64,000 nucleotides of DNA. Origin: Takakia lepidozioides (lineage: Eukaryota; Streptophyta; Takakiopsida; Takakiales; Takakiaceae). The position numbers and the translations under genes are program-made. The DNA is taken from the NCBI GenBank assembly GCA_030704615.1, contig CM060733.1, positions 59,892,001 to 59,956,000 of the forward strand, read 5' to 3'. The notes beneath the pieces were generated by a model, which did not search any database, was not told where the DNA came from, and worked only from the letters and a program-made list of their open reading frames with translations. Of the stretch, positions 1 through 13,356 are shown piece by piece. How positions within the stretch are numbered: the first letter of the stretch is position 1; every line of letters starts with the position of its first letter.

Positions 1-938
1 CCTATTTAAAAAGAAAAAAGAAAATACACTGCATTGAAGTGTTGGGCACAACGAGCCTATATAATCTTCATAAAACCAAGTATCATTGCCCCTATCATTG
101 CACACCATTCGCAAACCCCTAAGCACGGTCGACGGGTGTAGAGTGATAGGCGCTGGGATGAGCATTTCTTGACAATGGATTAGGCATTTTTGCACCTAAA
201 TCCAAAATCAATCAATCAGAAAATTAGGCATTTTTGAAAATAGGTTCTCAAAGTAGGCATTGCATGCTACAATTTTTTAGAATTAGGCCCATGAGAAGAG
301 AAAACATCTATTTTCTTAAGAATAAATTACAAAAATAGACACCCAATGCCCAATGGGAACAATGTGGGATTTTACGGGCTTTTGAGCACACTTTCCAGGG
401 AGAAGCTATGCGAGCAAATTTTGTAACCAATTTGTTTGCAGTGAATGATCATTTGGTGGACGTGAATGCTCAAGTCACTGAGGGTATCCCTGATATCTAC
501 CTTGACCTTAGTGTAGAGGAAACTATGTGTAGATGTCTTGCAAATCTGCACATTGAAAATGAGGATATCCCCGATCTCAATGTGGTGGACGAAGTAGATG
601 AAGAGATGATGACGATTAGTGAGGATGATGAGTATGATGACATCGTCGAGTCCATGCAAAAACCTTTCGAAGTTACACGGAGCTCTCGCAAATAGATTGC
701 GATTTGTAGGAAGTTATTTCCGCACGCATATACTTGTATTGATTTTTGTTCAAAGAAATTTTGATCTTATTACAAACAACATGAGAAGAGCTTGCAAGTT
801 TTTTGGTGGAATTTTTGGACATTAGGCACTTTGGTCCCATAATTTCCCGAAATTAGGCTTAAATCTGAAAAATTCACAAAATTCGTTAGGCACTTTTATT
901 TTGAATTAATTATCGCCTAATCCGTTGTCCAGGGACGG
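1..938. other. AT-rich stretch, no convincing gene
   Basis: AT-rich sequence with no recognisable domain. The only notable reading frame is a 95-codon acidic one at 408-695 (+), rich in Asp and Glu in its second half. It has no family hallmark and could be the tail of a decayed transposon gene. I do not call it a gene. Confidence 0.4.
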
Positions 939-1065
939 TACATGATGTAAGATGTGGAGGGTGTCGAAAACGTAGACCGCCCTCGGGCCCATCCTTAAAC
1001 GGCGGAAAGTCCTCGGGCAGGAACTTTCCTCTATACATGATGTAAGATGTGGAGGGTGTCGAAAG
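939..1065. repeat. short direct repeat pair
   Basis: A segment of about 30 bases beginning TACATGATGTAAGATG occurs at about 939-968 and again at about 1,035-1,064, roughly 97 bases apart, with GC-rich sequence between. It is probably a remnant of a duplicated non-coding element. Confidence 0.55.
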
Positions 1066-1199
1066 TGTAGAACTGTCTAACACTACTGCGCACCAAGGGA
1101 ACCAGGTTTGGTGAACACAAAGGGCTAGTGTGGTATGACTATGACTCAGTATAAGTCTAGTGACCACTCAAAAGTCAAAGACTACTTTTATGTAGAATA

Positions 1200-4100
1200 A
1201 GATGCATTAGGGCCCCTTTGTGGTCCAAGACCAACTCAAAATGCAAGGATTCTCTTGGTCGAGGGCATTTTCTTGGTCATATGTGCTTTGCACTATGGAC
1301 CAAGACCAACAAAGTTGAGAATGATATAGCGTCTAAGTGGCATTGACTATGGCGGGATATTGTCGGTCTAGAGACCAAGACATGAACCCATGTAGTTTGG
1401 ACTCATGATCAACTCTTCAATGGACCCCGGACCAAGCATGGAAACATTAAACTGTAATTTTCTCAAATGATCCTTACCGTCCATTAGAATCAATCTTGAT
1501 TGTCTCGAGGGAAAGATGAACTTGATGGAAGTTGATATACCTCATTTTAAGTTTCTTGGTCTTGGTTCCAAGGCCTTCACACACACCCATTTTGTAGGTC
1601 CCTAGGATATTAAAATACATCTAGGGACCAATATCTGAACCAATTTGAAGCAAATTGGTTGAGAGGTTTTTTTTGGTCCCTTAGTGCCACTACATGGTCA
1701 TTTGTTTTACTCCTCTTTATTCAAAGGAGGAGACAAGGAGTGATCACAAATCGCTCTCCACATTTATACCAAGTTTCCCAAGTTGTTACCTCCTCTCCTT
1801 GGCTTGAAAAATACCTACATCCCTTCTCTAAGTAACACCTCCCACAGGTAACATCTCTATATTGAATGTCAAAAATAAATGGATGAATTTTCAAGTTTTT
1901 TTAACAAAAACATTCTTTTACAGATAGAGGGACGGCCCGTGGCCCGATCTTTAACTTTACAGCAGGTGGACTTAAAAGAAGTCCAAAGAGTACAAAGATT
2001 GTTCGGCGGAAAAAATAACCACCGAGGAGACCGTGGAGGCTTACTGTGGGGAAACTACCCCGTCACCAAAAGGCAAAAAACAAGCTAAAGCTTAGAGGGA
2101 AACTTCCCTAATACAAATGATCCAGTAAAGTAGTTGCAGATAAGAAGAACGGCAAAAAGGAGAAAGATGTTGAGAAGAAGAAATGGAGTCCTTGAGCTAA
2201 ACCTATCATAGATGGATTCTAACTCACAAGGGCTGGCGAGAGCCTGCCATTTGGGTGGCTCTGGTGCAAGTGGAGAATGTTAGCACATATTGGAGAAAAT
2301 TCAGCTATGTTACTTCTATTTCCTAGGCTTCAAAGATTGGTGGAGTGAATGGATCAGTATGGTTTAAATTTGACATGTATAAATCCAGTGTTGTTTGTTG
2401 ATTGTAATTAAACGTTGTGTTATGTTAGCAACACGTATCATCACTTCATGCACTCCCAGTGAACCATAAATGACTTTGTGAGCACATAGTGTAGAGCTTG
2501 GCATGCCAGGAAACCAAGGACCGGAAAAAGTACTTGGCTTGCAAGAGAGTTTGAAGGAGATAGATGAAAGGGCAAGATCCAAGTACTTCAGGTAATTACA
2601 TAGTTTCGAGAAGGTACATGAAGTTGCATTTTTCTAGTTTTGACAATCTGGACAACTTCATAAACCACTATAAGGGGCTAGTTGTGTATGGCTCCTCCTT
2701 ACGAATAGTGGAATCTACATTTATCCATAATAAACTTGAACATCTGCAGGACTCTTGTCCAAACACTTCTAGGACCTTGGCACTTAAACAAGCAATGCTC
2801 CAGGGATTCAGGCACCATGACATGCCCAATGTGGGCTTGTCTGAGGGCACACACCTTTGTGGAACCTCTGGAAAGCTAGATGCTCTTGTGTTCATGAGGG
2901 TAGACCCAACATCAGATCAGTGCTATTCAACATCTTTCTTGATCTGATGACTAAGGGGAAAAAGGCCTGGTTTTCTATAGGTGCAACTCTTCCCCGAGCT
3001 TCAAATCAACGGGTCAACTGCTCAAAGAATCTCCTGGGGCAAGAGCGGCTTGCTCTGCACCCGCACTTCCAACTCATATGTACAATGGAGGGACACCCTC
3101 CCCGCAATGGGAAATCCCCCATGGAGAGAGAGGAAGGTGACTTCAATTGGCGTCACAACAGATCTAGGGATCAGAAATTCAAAATCCAAGAGCTCAAGTT
3201 CTGATTCAGCTATTTAACTGAGATGCAATTAGAAAATGTGTTGCCAAAAGTTTTCCATGCAATAATTTTGATAATTATCTACAGTGGATATGATATTATT
3301 CCTTTGTAAAAGTAGCTGAACCATTTTCCAAGTCGAAATCTGACGATTTTTTGCCAGATTTAAAAACAACTGCTTTATATATATATATATGTAACCTTGT
3401 TACCCAACCAATTTCCGACAGCCAGTCCAATCACTCCCTCTTACTCCCACCTTCCTCATCCCCTGTCCTGGACCCTACTCCTCTAACCCCTATCAGCAAG
3501 GTTCTATATGCGGGAGGAGGGGACCAGGGAGTGGAGTGGGTATCACGTAGAGTTGGAGATGAAAGAATATATAGTGGTTAGATTGTTTAATCATCCAATG
3601 TGCCAAACCTTTCGGGGACTGAATCCCAGACCACAAACATTATCTTTCATCACACCCAACCACGACGATGCCACCGCTTTCCAGCTATGTACGCTTCAAT
3701 CTTTTAATCGACATTATGGACCGGGACGGAGGGCACCACGACAGGTTGGGATCCGACAGTGGCCGACTCCCCCCCCCCAAACCACCTTACCCAAAATAAT
3801 ACCCACGATCAATTGTGGGGAGAGTTGAAGGTCAGGTGACCCGACACTGTGGGAAGAGCCAATCAGTGCGGCCGAAGGGAGGCTTGGAGAGGAGGGAAAT
3901 GGCTCCACAGGCTGCACACACCTGTACGCATAGAAGTAGGGGGGTAGGGGTCCATGGGAGGTAGACACGGGTTTTTTATATAGAGGATGGGATGGGGCCC
4001 ACCTTCCATAAGCAGCGGTGGCCCCTTCTAGAAGGCTCGACCACAGCCTCCAATGACTATATATGGAGGGTAAGGGTTCCATTTTATTACGCCTCCTTTT

Positions 4101-5043
4101 GGTGGGCTCTGCAAGCAGGCCCCCTTACAAATTAAAAATTTACCCTCATGGTGTATCAGGGGTTTTATTTTTTTTCCCCAATTTTTGGAATAAATGAAAT
4201 ATCTTGTGGAAAAAAAAAAAAATTGGAACCTGAACCTATCTAATTAGAAACTCTCTTACTATGTACTAGAATCATTTTTGCACCATCAATTTTTTTAAGA
4301 AAACAGCCATATACAGTTGATAAAGGTATGGGATAAAGCTTCCAGCCGTGCCTTCAACTCTTTGGGTCAATCCTCTGAGCTCCTACTGGACAGCGTTTTT
4401 TTTATTGGCGATTTTTTACCATTTGGCCGCCTGAAAATCCCATTGGCGAATGAAACAAAGGGAAAAAGACGTCCAAAAGAGGCAATTTTCGCCAAAAATT
4501 GGGGGGTCTCATAAAGGTCCTCGCCAGTGGACCCAAGGGGGGGAGCACAGATGTGGCCATGGCGGGCCCCATGCTGGATGATCTGACGAGCCAGACGAGG
4601 AGTGGATTGAGGGTTGTGGGGCCCCTCCGTTTCCATGGAGATGCTCGTCGCCTCTCTTGCCTACGCACTTGGAAAGCTTCTCGCCGCATGCAATCTAGGC
4701 ACCTTTGCCTAGATTTGCAAGGTGTAAATGTTTGCTTGAAATCTTGAACATAGGCCATGAGGTTCTAACAATTATATCTGCCAGTGATTATATGCAATTG
4801 TAATTATATTTCCATTTCTTTGCAATATATGGCAGGCCTATATTCCTTGATCTTAGCAAGTATGGTGCAAGTTTAATTGGAACCTATTCTGCCTTGGGCA
4901 GGGTCCCATGGGGCTGAGGTTCAACTCCTCCTCAAGGTAAATGTCAATGTCAAATCTCATGATCTGTATGTGTGCTTGGGGCTGGTTTGTATGCTTGGGA
5001 GCTAGTCTATATGCTAGCCTTAGGGGGGGTGCCAAATAACACT
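1200..5043. other. intergenic, no supported gene
   Basis: I see no domain-bearing reading frame here. The sequence holds scattered short repeats of TGGTCCAAGACCAA type at about 1.2-1.7 kb, homopolymer runs near 3,770 and 4,160-4,220, and several frames under 130 codons with no recognisable composition. Confidence 0.4.
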
Positions 5044-5052
5044 ATTTGTAAA
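5044..5052. repeat. left 9-bp target-site duplication
   Basis: ATTTGTAAA directly precedes the left inverted repeat, and the identical nonamer directly follows the right one at 13,711-13,719. A 9-bp duplication is the length typical of Mutator-like element insertion. Confidence 0.85.
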
Positions 5053-5451
5053 GCCTCTCATTTTAAGATAATAGGGTCTTCAATGGGCACGTGCGATGTG
5101 GCTGGTGGGCCCCGCGCACGGATGCCCGGCTCCCTAGCACCCCGCCCGCCCCGCCCGCCGTTGCGCGCGTCGCCCAGCCACGGGCGCGGCTACAGCAACT
5201 GCGCCGCGCCCCCCGTCCGTCACGCGGCCAGTCCCTCGCCCATGAGTCCGCTGCCCTCCAGTCTGCCAGTCCGGTGCTAGCCAGTCTGCTGCCCAGCAGT
5301 CCGCCAGTCCGCTGCTGGCCAGTCCGCTGCCCAGCAGTCTGCCAGTCCGCCAGTCTGCCCGCCAGTCCCCTGCCATCCAGTCCGCTGACGGTGCAGGATC
5401 GCCACCGTCCATTCCATAACCCATCCGAGCCTTCCATTTTTAGGGCTGCAA
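5053..5451 (+). repeat. left terminal inverted repeat of the MULE
   Basis: It matches the reverse complement of 13,357-13,710. The outer 60 bases are nearly identical. The middle is very GC-rich (about 5,100-5,230), followed by CAGTCYGCTG-type repeats (about 5,240-5,390), and the arm ends at a segment containing CCATTTTTAGGGCTG. Long reading frames in this arm follow from its base composition. Confidence 0.88.
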
Positions 5452-5590
5452 TTCAAACCTTTATCCCTGCCGCCTACCACTTGCCAGCAGCCGCGAACGT
5501 GCGCACTGTTCTCCTGGCACGTTGTCAATCGTGTCATGTACTGCGGCGCTCTTGCATGTTCAGAAGCGTGTCATTTGTACTGGATAGGGC

Positions 5591-6672
5591 ATGGACGTGG
5601 AAGCAAAACCCGATGATATACTGATCACGGAAAGCCCGCTTATACGGCCTCTTCGACAATGTTTGCAAACAGCAAAACCAGGACCCTTCAATAGGAAGGA
5701 TCTCCATTGGAAGAGTGAGACGCAATATGGGTTTATGGGTGTGCGAGTGAATGTTGAAAAGGCCTGCATACCTTGGGATAGAGTTGGTGACTTTGTCCTG
5801 GGAGAGGAGAGTTTGGAGAACTACCCCACTCAGTTTTGGGTGAATGTCCATTCTAAAGTGGACCCAACTCGCGAAAAGCACCCAGAGCCAACACATTTCT
5901 GTCCAGTATTATGTGCGCACCATCCTCAGTCCTTTTGACGTTTCATTGCATGTCTGTTGCCATTTTTTGTTTCACGAGTTGTCTGATTTTATGCTTCCTC
6001 AAGACGTTGGATATCGATTTTAGAATTTTCTGTCCAGGTATCAATGCTGCTACGGTCCTGATGACAAGCGCACCAACAAGGCAATAGTGGAGGATCCAAA
6101 ACAAAAGCGTGAAGGACCTCTTGTGGGTGCTGGAACATCTTGCCTTATAAAGGCCCAAGGAGAAAGAAGTCGGAGTATGGAGAGTCTTTGCCAATGCTGT
6201 TTCAAGGTCCAGCAATGTTATCTCGCCCTTGACATCTGTGTCCTCACATACTACAACAACATGGAGCATACAGATGCACAATGGAAACCCTCGCATGGGA
6301 AGTCCGCAGAGTTCAGGAACACCCGCCACGCCTATGCCCCACACATTAGCGAGGAATTGAAAGCCTGGGTCGTCGAGTGCGATGATTTCTTGTTGGAGTA
6401 AGATGTTTGCAACCTTGCCGAGAAACGTGCGTGACAAACCTTCAAAAAGCACGCCGATGATGCGGAGAGTGTGCGCATGTGGAGAGACCAGAATCCCGCG
6501 TCCGTTTTTTTTCTATCAAGAGGAGAAATTAGAGCCAACATTTGAGCATTTTGATGGAGATTTGACATTCACTATTGGCATACAGACTCCGTGGCAGAAA
6601 CGACGAATGCTGGAACTAGGACATAACCGTATCGTTGCATGTGATGCAACCTTTGGGACAAATCATGACAAG
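5591..6672 (+). pseudogene. MULE transposase, 5' part (broken)
   Basis: N-terminal half of a Mutator-like transposase. Pieces at 5,591-5,938 and about 6,035-6,672 carry a Cys- and His-containing region, then a helical segment, then a stretch with FFYQEE, FDGDLTFTIG and finally IVACDATFGTN. In MULEs the Asp of the last block is the first catalytic residue of the DDE/D triad. An intron or lesion separates the two pieces. The frame is broken by in-frame TAA (6,399-6,401) and TGA (6,432-6,434), each one C-to-T change from CAA or CGA, and by a frameshift in a run of eight T near 6,505. After the DATFGTN block I find no second Asp, CxxH or SWIM finger, so the catalytic domain is truncated. I infer it cannot mobilise the element alone. 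Confidence 0.78.
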
Positions 6673-6900
6673 GTACTATTCGAACGATTCCATGTTTTGT
6701 ACGAGCATGATAGCATAGTACCATGCAACATTCACATAAAATTTGGTGTGCTGACCCTTTTTGTATGTTTTCATGTGTACGTTGCGGAAGACCGAGGGGC
6801 AGACCCATTGTGAACCGCTGCAGACCTCATCACTCTTTGCGGAGAACCAGCAAGAGGGTGTCTGCACCTGCACCTGCAGCACATATATACTCAAAAATTC

Positions 6901-7023
6901 GCAAGGTTTCAGGTCGTGTAGGTGTCACGAAGAAGACAATATAAGTTTGCAATGCCTCGAAAAGAGACAAGATTTCAGGTCATGTAGGTGTCACGAAGAA
7001 GACAATATAAGTCTGCAATTCCT
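6901..7023. repeat. 66-bp tandem duplication
   Basis: Two copies, beginning at about 6,901 and 6,968, of a unit containing GTGTCACGAAGAAGACAATA, differing at a few bases. The duplication lies between the truncated transposase and the short-repeat field. Confidence 0.75.
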
Positions 7024-7039
7024 CTGGTAGCATTGTCCC

Positions 7040-10000
7040 TTTCTGAAATACAAGTCCGCAATGGACTCATGCACAGTCTCCCAACGGACTCCTCCAGTCT
7101 CCACAATCCAGCACACTCCGGCACAAACTCTCATCAGACGGCTGCAGAGTCCCACAATGGACTCCTGCATAGTCTCCCAACGAACTCCTCCAGTCTCCCA
7201 ACTGACTCCCACACAGTCTCCCAAGCATAGTCTCCCAACGGATTCACGCACAGTCTCCCAACAGAGTCACAGTCAACAGACTGCAAACGCCAGTAAGCCA
7301 ATCTGCTGGTCAGTTTGCTGCCCACTCCAAAAGTCTGCTTACCACACTTCCACCTCATCCCTGCAACTCTTCCAGCAGACTGCTGGACAGACTAAGTCTC
7401 AAGCAGACTCATCCACAACAGCAGACTCAAAATGGATAGGCTCTAGTGGACTACCTCCCTAACGACTCATGCCAATCCAGCGTCCCAGCGGACTCATGGA
7501 CATGGTGCCTACCAGACTAGGTACCAGACCCACCAGTCCTAGCCTTGGCAGCGTACTGCTCGCACATTCAAGCTCAGCAGACTCGGGTGCACAGTGCATG
7601 GAAAAATTGACACCATTGTGTCCATTGAGTTTAGTGACAACATTACAAAACATGCCAGCACCCACAGTACACAAAAGTGTTCATCACCACTGGAATAGTA
7701 AGCGAAAAGACTCGCATTTTTTATTTCGGTACATAGACTTCACATGACAAGTACATCATACTCATGAGAGCAGTTTTTCTACATTGTCCAACCCCGCACG
7801 ATATACTGGGCACACTGCATTCGCTGCCCAAGTGCAAACTTGAAAGTAAACCAGTCGTGAAAGGTGTTCATCTCTCTGGCTTTGCAGTCTTGGAGACATT
7901 TCCTCTGACTTTTACCCACTCATAAAACACTTGAATGAATGATGACATGACATAAAAGCCACTCTCCAGCTGAATGGTTGCTGGGGCACATCAGGCGCGT
8001 GGAACTGAAATGCTTGGACAATCTCATGCCACTCCGGTGAGTCCATCGAGTACCCTAAGCACTCAGCATGAAGCTTCCGAATCCACCCTAGAACAAAGGG
8101 ACACTATGCGAGTCCCTGATAGAGTTCAGGTGAGTGTAACAGCCCTTGCGGAGGTCGATGATACAAACACTCCAGTGCCCCCTGCAATGGTATCAAACAA
8201 CATGGCGTCATTGCACACCATGATGGGCAGACTCAGCAGACCGACCTTCAGCAGACTCAGCACTCAGCAGACTCAATCTTCAAACCCAGTCCACTGCACA
8301 AATACAGAGGTCAACTTAATCGCTCAGTCAAGACGACACTGCGAAACCAGACTATGACTCAGGAGACAGTCTCAGCAGACTCGGAAGAGTTCTTACTCGT
8401 CCCCAATTGGCACCAAAATGAAATCGCACTCTTTCAAGTCCTTGCCCAGTCGTTCAGTGCTGAGGCAACCTTTCAAGACTCCAGAAGGCTTTCACGTTGC
8501 CCCACCCCCAATGACTTCAACACCGTCCACGTCGACGTTGGAAGAACAACAATAGTGTTGGTGAACGCAGCCTCAACCGACTTCTCATAGAATCAACACC
8601 ACAGCTCCAGGAGTCTATCTGTGCACTTCGACTCAACCTTCTGGAGCGCCTTTATGTCATCCGCGACAGTCCGCATTCAAACCGTGGGTCCCCTTCAAAA
8701 AAAAACATCAGCATGGAATTACCCGCCTTGACGTGCAGATATGTGCTTTGCCAAACCGAGCACCCATCCTGCACAGAGCATACCATCCTTCGGGAAGCCT
8801 CATGTACTAAAACAGATTGACGTCAACATGGTACCAAACACTCTACAGGCTGAACAGTTCATCAGACTGACAAGACTAACCACAACAGACAATGATGAAA
8901 CCTGCAGTAGACTGACCACAACAGAGCGCAAAGCACTTAACGACAAAGACAGACGAGGAGACTGAGCACAGTACTCACCTGTGCTGCTCCAGGAAATGAC
9001 CCACATCTTTGTCCATGTCTAAGGCCAGCTTGCGGTTCTTGTTCATAAAGACGCCAGACTTTTCTTCGCCGGTCTCTTTGGTACTCGGACCCCTCCTCGA
9101 CCTCCTCAGCAGGGTCCACGACAGTCCACTTCTTGGCTTTGCCTCTCCCCTGGGAAGCAGGGACAGCTGTAGGCGGGCTGGATAGAGTAGACAAACGCAG
9201 CGCTGCCGCCCTACTTCGCAACAGAGGCTGGTCAGCAGGTTTGTTTACACTTGCTGGACCTGTCTTTGCAGCTTCGTGGATCGCATGCGTAGAACTGACC
9301 CGCGCATCGGGGGGCGTGCTCACCCCCACACCTTTTTGGTTGTCGTTCCCACGTTTGCAGCATGGCGGAAGATGTCATGTCCTCAGAAGTAGACAGTCTG
9401 CCGACGGAGGGACGAACATCCTGTGAGGATACCGAGCAAAATGGGCGAATTAGCCCAATTTCACAATGGCTAAAACATAACACAGTGCTGAAAGAGGAAA
9501 TGGCACAACCTGCCCAAGGGGTGAGGGAGCAGACTCCATGTAATCCAGCGCTATACCAGACGGTGTCTGCGCCGCATGTGGTTCCTTGTCAGTGTGCATG
9601 CCAGCATGTTCAGTCTGTTGCTCAATGTGGGCAGTCTGCTCGGCCGCCGGTTCTTTGTCAGTCATTTCGTCTGTGAACTGTGCAGTCTGCTGGCAACTCT
9701 GCGGTTCAGTCTCTTCCTCAATGTGGGCAGTGTGCTCGGTGGCAATTGGTCGTCAGTCCTTCCTCTGTGAAGTGTGCAATGTGCTGGTCAGGCCGTGCAG
9801 TCTAACTGTGTAGTCAGAGCTGAGCTGTGCAGTCTGCCGCTCGGAGCCATCCTGGTCAGTCTTCCATCTGTGACCTGTGCAGTCTGCTGGTTAGTCTGCT
9901 TCATCAATGAAGACAGTATGCTGCCCCGCCACAGGTTGCTCGGCAGTCCTTCCATGTGTCGACTGTTCAGTGTGTTGGTCAGTCTGGTGGACAGCCGGCT

Positions 10001-12780
10001 GGGTGTTCGGATCTCCATGGACTTGGGAAACATCAAGAAATGTATGGAAGACCCACCGACAATTGCTTCCTCAGACTCTTATGTAAGATCTATGATACGG
10101 TTTTGCGTTCCCAGATTGAGTTCGGTCATCACGTAAGACTCATCTATGGCTTTCGCTTTCGCCACTAAGCGCACAAAAACGGACTAAGCTGGAAGTCATA
10201 GAAGGCAGGCCATGGGGAGCTGGATAAGAATGCTTTACCAGTGACCTGATGACGTCGTCAGTGAATGTGCCTGGGGGAAAAGTGGACTCGGTCAAAACAC
10301 TCATACTGGCAGATCCAAAAACATGTTGTTGGGAACTCAACAGAAATTCGTCCACAGGGTCCCGGTGAGGCCAGTGCATCCGAGTCTGTTGCACAATCCA
10401 GGAACTGTTAGTCTCCTGGATAGTCTGCTCGCCATCTGCTGAGTGGGTTCGCCAATGTGCTGCACAGTCTGCTGAGGGGCAATCTGCTGGCTGGATCGTC
10501 GTCGGTCTGCTGCACAGTCTGCTGAGGGGCAGTCTGGTGGCCATGTTTGCTGGTCTGCTGTACAGTCGGCTGAGGGGCAGTCTGTTGGCCGGTCTGTTCT
10601 CCTGTCTGCTGCAAAGTCTGTAAAGTTCGCGCTCAGTACTGTTTGCACATACTGAGTATGTGTGTGCGGGCAGTCTACTGGGAGTGATCCGCCTATTACC
10701 CGGGACGGTTGGTGCATGCTCGGTCTCCAGCACTTGGGCAGTCTGCCCACATGTGTCGTGGGGAATATGTTGTTGGACATTCTTGTGGTCAGTCTGCTGG
10801 ACAGTCTCCCGAACTCCTTATAAAGCCAGGACAAGGTCCTTGCACCTCTGGCAAAAGAGTCGAAAGTAGCCTGCACTTGCTTGTCTCCCAGATCAACTCG
10901 CCCTGCAACACATGTTTATGCAAATGTGAAAACTTCTAAAAAAATTGGCAAAAGAAATTGAGCTGAAAACATGAAAGTTGCCCATAACATTTTACCTTCC
11001 AAGAGATTTTCAACGAGGCCAATGTCCTTGATTTGTCGGCACAGGCATGCTCCATCGAGATGAGCAATGGCGCCGATGCGGTCTTCAGTTGGGATCCCAC
11101 ACCAGGACTTTGAAGACATTGGGATTCTGCAAAAATGCCGAATACTGTTCGCTCCATCACCAATGCAAACCAGTGCAATGCATCATCCACCACAAACTTC
11201 TGTGAATGGTCTGTTCCATGGAGTAAGTCCATCCTCAAACTATGCAGATCCTTCATCAACTTGTTGTATGAGCGGAAATTGCCAAATTGCATTCATCTGT
11301 GTTGTAGGAAGGAAGCTGCCATGCGCTCAAAGTCCTCCTCAGTCAATTTGAACAAGTGCTTTCTTTATACCCAAAGGTTGGATGTGCCATAGGCATATGT
11401 CTGAGGTCTTCAGGCCGTGGGTCATCCATGAGAATTAGCTGCACAAGTAGAGGCGCGCATTTTGGACGCTTGTGGCTTCAATGGCAACAGCAGAGGCGGC
11501 TTCCAGAACATGGTTGGCTTCCTCAATAGAAAACTCCATGAATAATGAAAGGGTACAAATGACCACCGGTGGTCCGCAAAAATCCGGTGGAGCTCATTAT
11601 GCCAATCCAAATGGGGATTAATTTTCCCAACCTTAAGCCGGGGAAGTGTGAGGTCTTCAGCTCCGGTCGAATTACCGTGATGGCGATCGCCAAACTGCAA
11701 AAAGCGCCGTGCTATGAGAGAGAAAGGCAGTCTGCTGATCCGCAGTCTGTTGGATGATAGGACTTCCCATTGGCATGGCTGCATGATGGGGCTCCTGGAG
11801 ATGAGTCTGCAGGATGACAGCTGCTCGTTGGGAGTCTGCTCCGTTGGAGTCTGCTGGACAGGCTGCTGAACGGGAGTCTGCTGGATGACGGCCTGCTGAA
11901 TGGGAGTCTGTGGATGACAGACTCGGTTGTCCCAGACGCATTCCCCCCCGAGCGGTCTTGAATATGTAATGTCGCTATAGCAGCAGATGACCCAGGATAT
12001 TCAATAATATGTACTCTCGCACGTGGTCCATCCGCACGTATTGCAGTCGCTTGTAAAGGAGCATCATTGCTAGGTATCCGCCAACCTGAATGGCCCTACG
12101 AATAGAAACACGTTCATCCTGGTACACGGCAGAGAACTTGGACGTTAGGAACATGGACGTGGACTCTATATTCACCTCATGCAGTGGACTGGACTCACAG
12201 ACAGCAGACTGACAGACGTAACGTGCGTACGTAGGGTGGAGGCAACTAGGATGTACCAGTTGACTGGACCAGCGGACTGACAAACGGACTCAGTAAGTAA
12301 TGCAGCGATATAAAATAGACTAACTGACGAGCGGAGTGAGCCAGCGGACTGAGGAAGAGAACGCAGCGGACTGACCAGACTGAATAGACAACGTGACCCC
12401 GATGATGGACTCAAACAGCACAGAGAACAGACTGGGCGGTCAGACTGACCATTACCTCCTCTACTTCATCATCGTCATCTTCATCTTCAAAGCTGTTCAA
12501 CCAGTTCTGTTCCGCCTGTCGGATGATGAATGCTTAGCAGACCTGACTGGGCAACTCTGTAGAAATAACGGAAGAAATCTGGATCCCCAATTGGGGGCAC
12601 TCTGGTGGGAAAAGCCAAAGTCAACGAGGCGCAATGTGCCAGGGCAGACTGGCCCTTCAGTGCTCTGTTGAATTTTGGTTTTGACCCTAAACCTCTGGCA
12701 TGGGTCGCGATATTTGTGTGAGTCTGCTGGCGAGTCTGGTCAGGCAAGTCAATGTCCATTGGACTTGTCACCCCTTCCAG
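7040..12780. repeat. CAGTCTGCTG-type degenerate short-repeat field
   Basis: Dozens of variants of a 7-10 base word (AGTCTGC or its complement GCAGACT, often extended to CAGTCTGCTGG, or as AGTCTCCCAAC/GGACTC) occur in clusters. The clusters are at about 7,040-7,590, 8,220-8,400, 9,590-9,990, 10,380-10,830, 11,725-11,920, 12,180-12,440 and 12,715-12,750. Related words also lie inside both TIRs (5,240-5,390 and 13,420-13,510). Word orientation changes between clusters. The clusters interrupt the minus-strand exons, so they look like an expanded minisatellite within the element and not coding sequence. Confidence 0.75.
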
Positions 12781-13230
12781 GCCTTCGAAGTCATCATTCC
12801 GGATAATGGTTTGCCCGCCCTGAGCAGATTCACTTTCAGTATCAGTACTGATGGTGTGGGTCTGCCGCCCAGGACGGGGTTCAGTCTATTGCGTGGATTT
12901 TGCCCTTGCCTCGCGAGCAGACCTTGCAGCCTTCTCCTTTTTTGCTCTCCTTTTTTTGGGCCCCATCACTCAGTTTACGTTTTCTGGCAGTGTCCGGCGT
13001 TCCCTGCACTTGCAAATCCTCCATTGACGGGCCACCAGAATGGACGCCATTACCGTGCACGCACTTCGACTAATTCCAAAGTGTGGGATCAAGCACTGAT
13101 CGCGCAAGCGCATTGTGGCCTCTTTGACAATCGACATTTCTTTCTGTATCGGCCAAGGCTTGAAATCTCGTGGAATCATTGTAACAGTCTCCTTGCAACC
13201 CGTGTCAACACAATGCCGATTTAGTTGGAT
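8970..13230 (-). pseudogene. unidentified spliced gene inside the MULE
   Basis: I do not recognise the product. Exon-like coding blocks on the minus strand run from about 13,200 down to about 8,970. One block at 12,890-13,230 ends in a Lys/Arg-rich nuclear-localisation-like stretch (RKRKLSDG). A 95-residue block lies at 12,487-12,771. Blocks at 11,300-11,640 contain KLTEEDFERMAASFLQHR and LVQLILMDDPRPEDLRHM. A block at 10,990-11,115 ends in a plausible GAAG|GTAAAA donor. A block at 8,970-9,130 contains a Lys-rich KKWTVVDPAEEVEEG segment and ends at an AG|GTGAGT donor. An in-frame TAG and frame changes between blocks suggest decay. It converges on the transposase, as the second gene does in some MULEs, but no homology to mudrB can be claimed. 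Confidence 0.45.
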
Positions 13231-13356
13231 TTTGTCCTTGATAACTCTTCACAGAAGGGACAGACGCGTGCATGAAAACGTCTACCGCAACATGGACAAC
13301 AAACAGCCGTCAAAAGAGAGCGGCCGGGATTTGTGGCAAAGATCATTGCCATTTTC

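Noticed and set aside
2564-3217. Plus-strand frames of 78-127 codons near 2.6-3.2 kb
   Set aside because: Overlapping frames on both strands, with no domain, splice context or repeat relation. They are compatible with chance.
5091-5624. Long GC-rich frame of 177 codons on the plus strand, and antisense partners
   Set aside because: They lie in the MULE terminal repeat. The translations are low-complexity (Pro/Ser/Ala or Trp/Gly/Ala) products of the CAGTCYG repeat.
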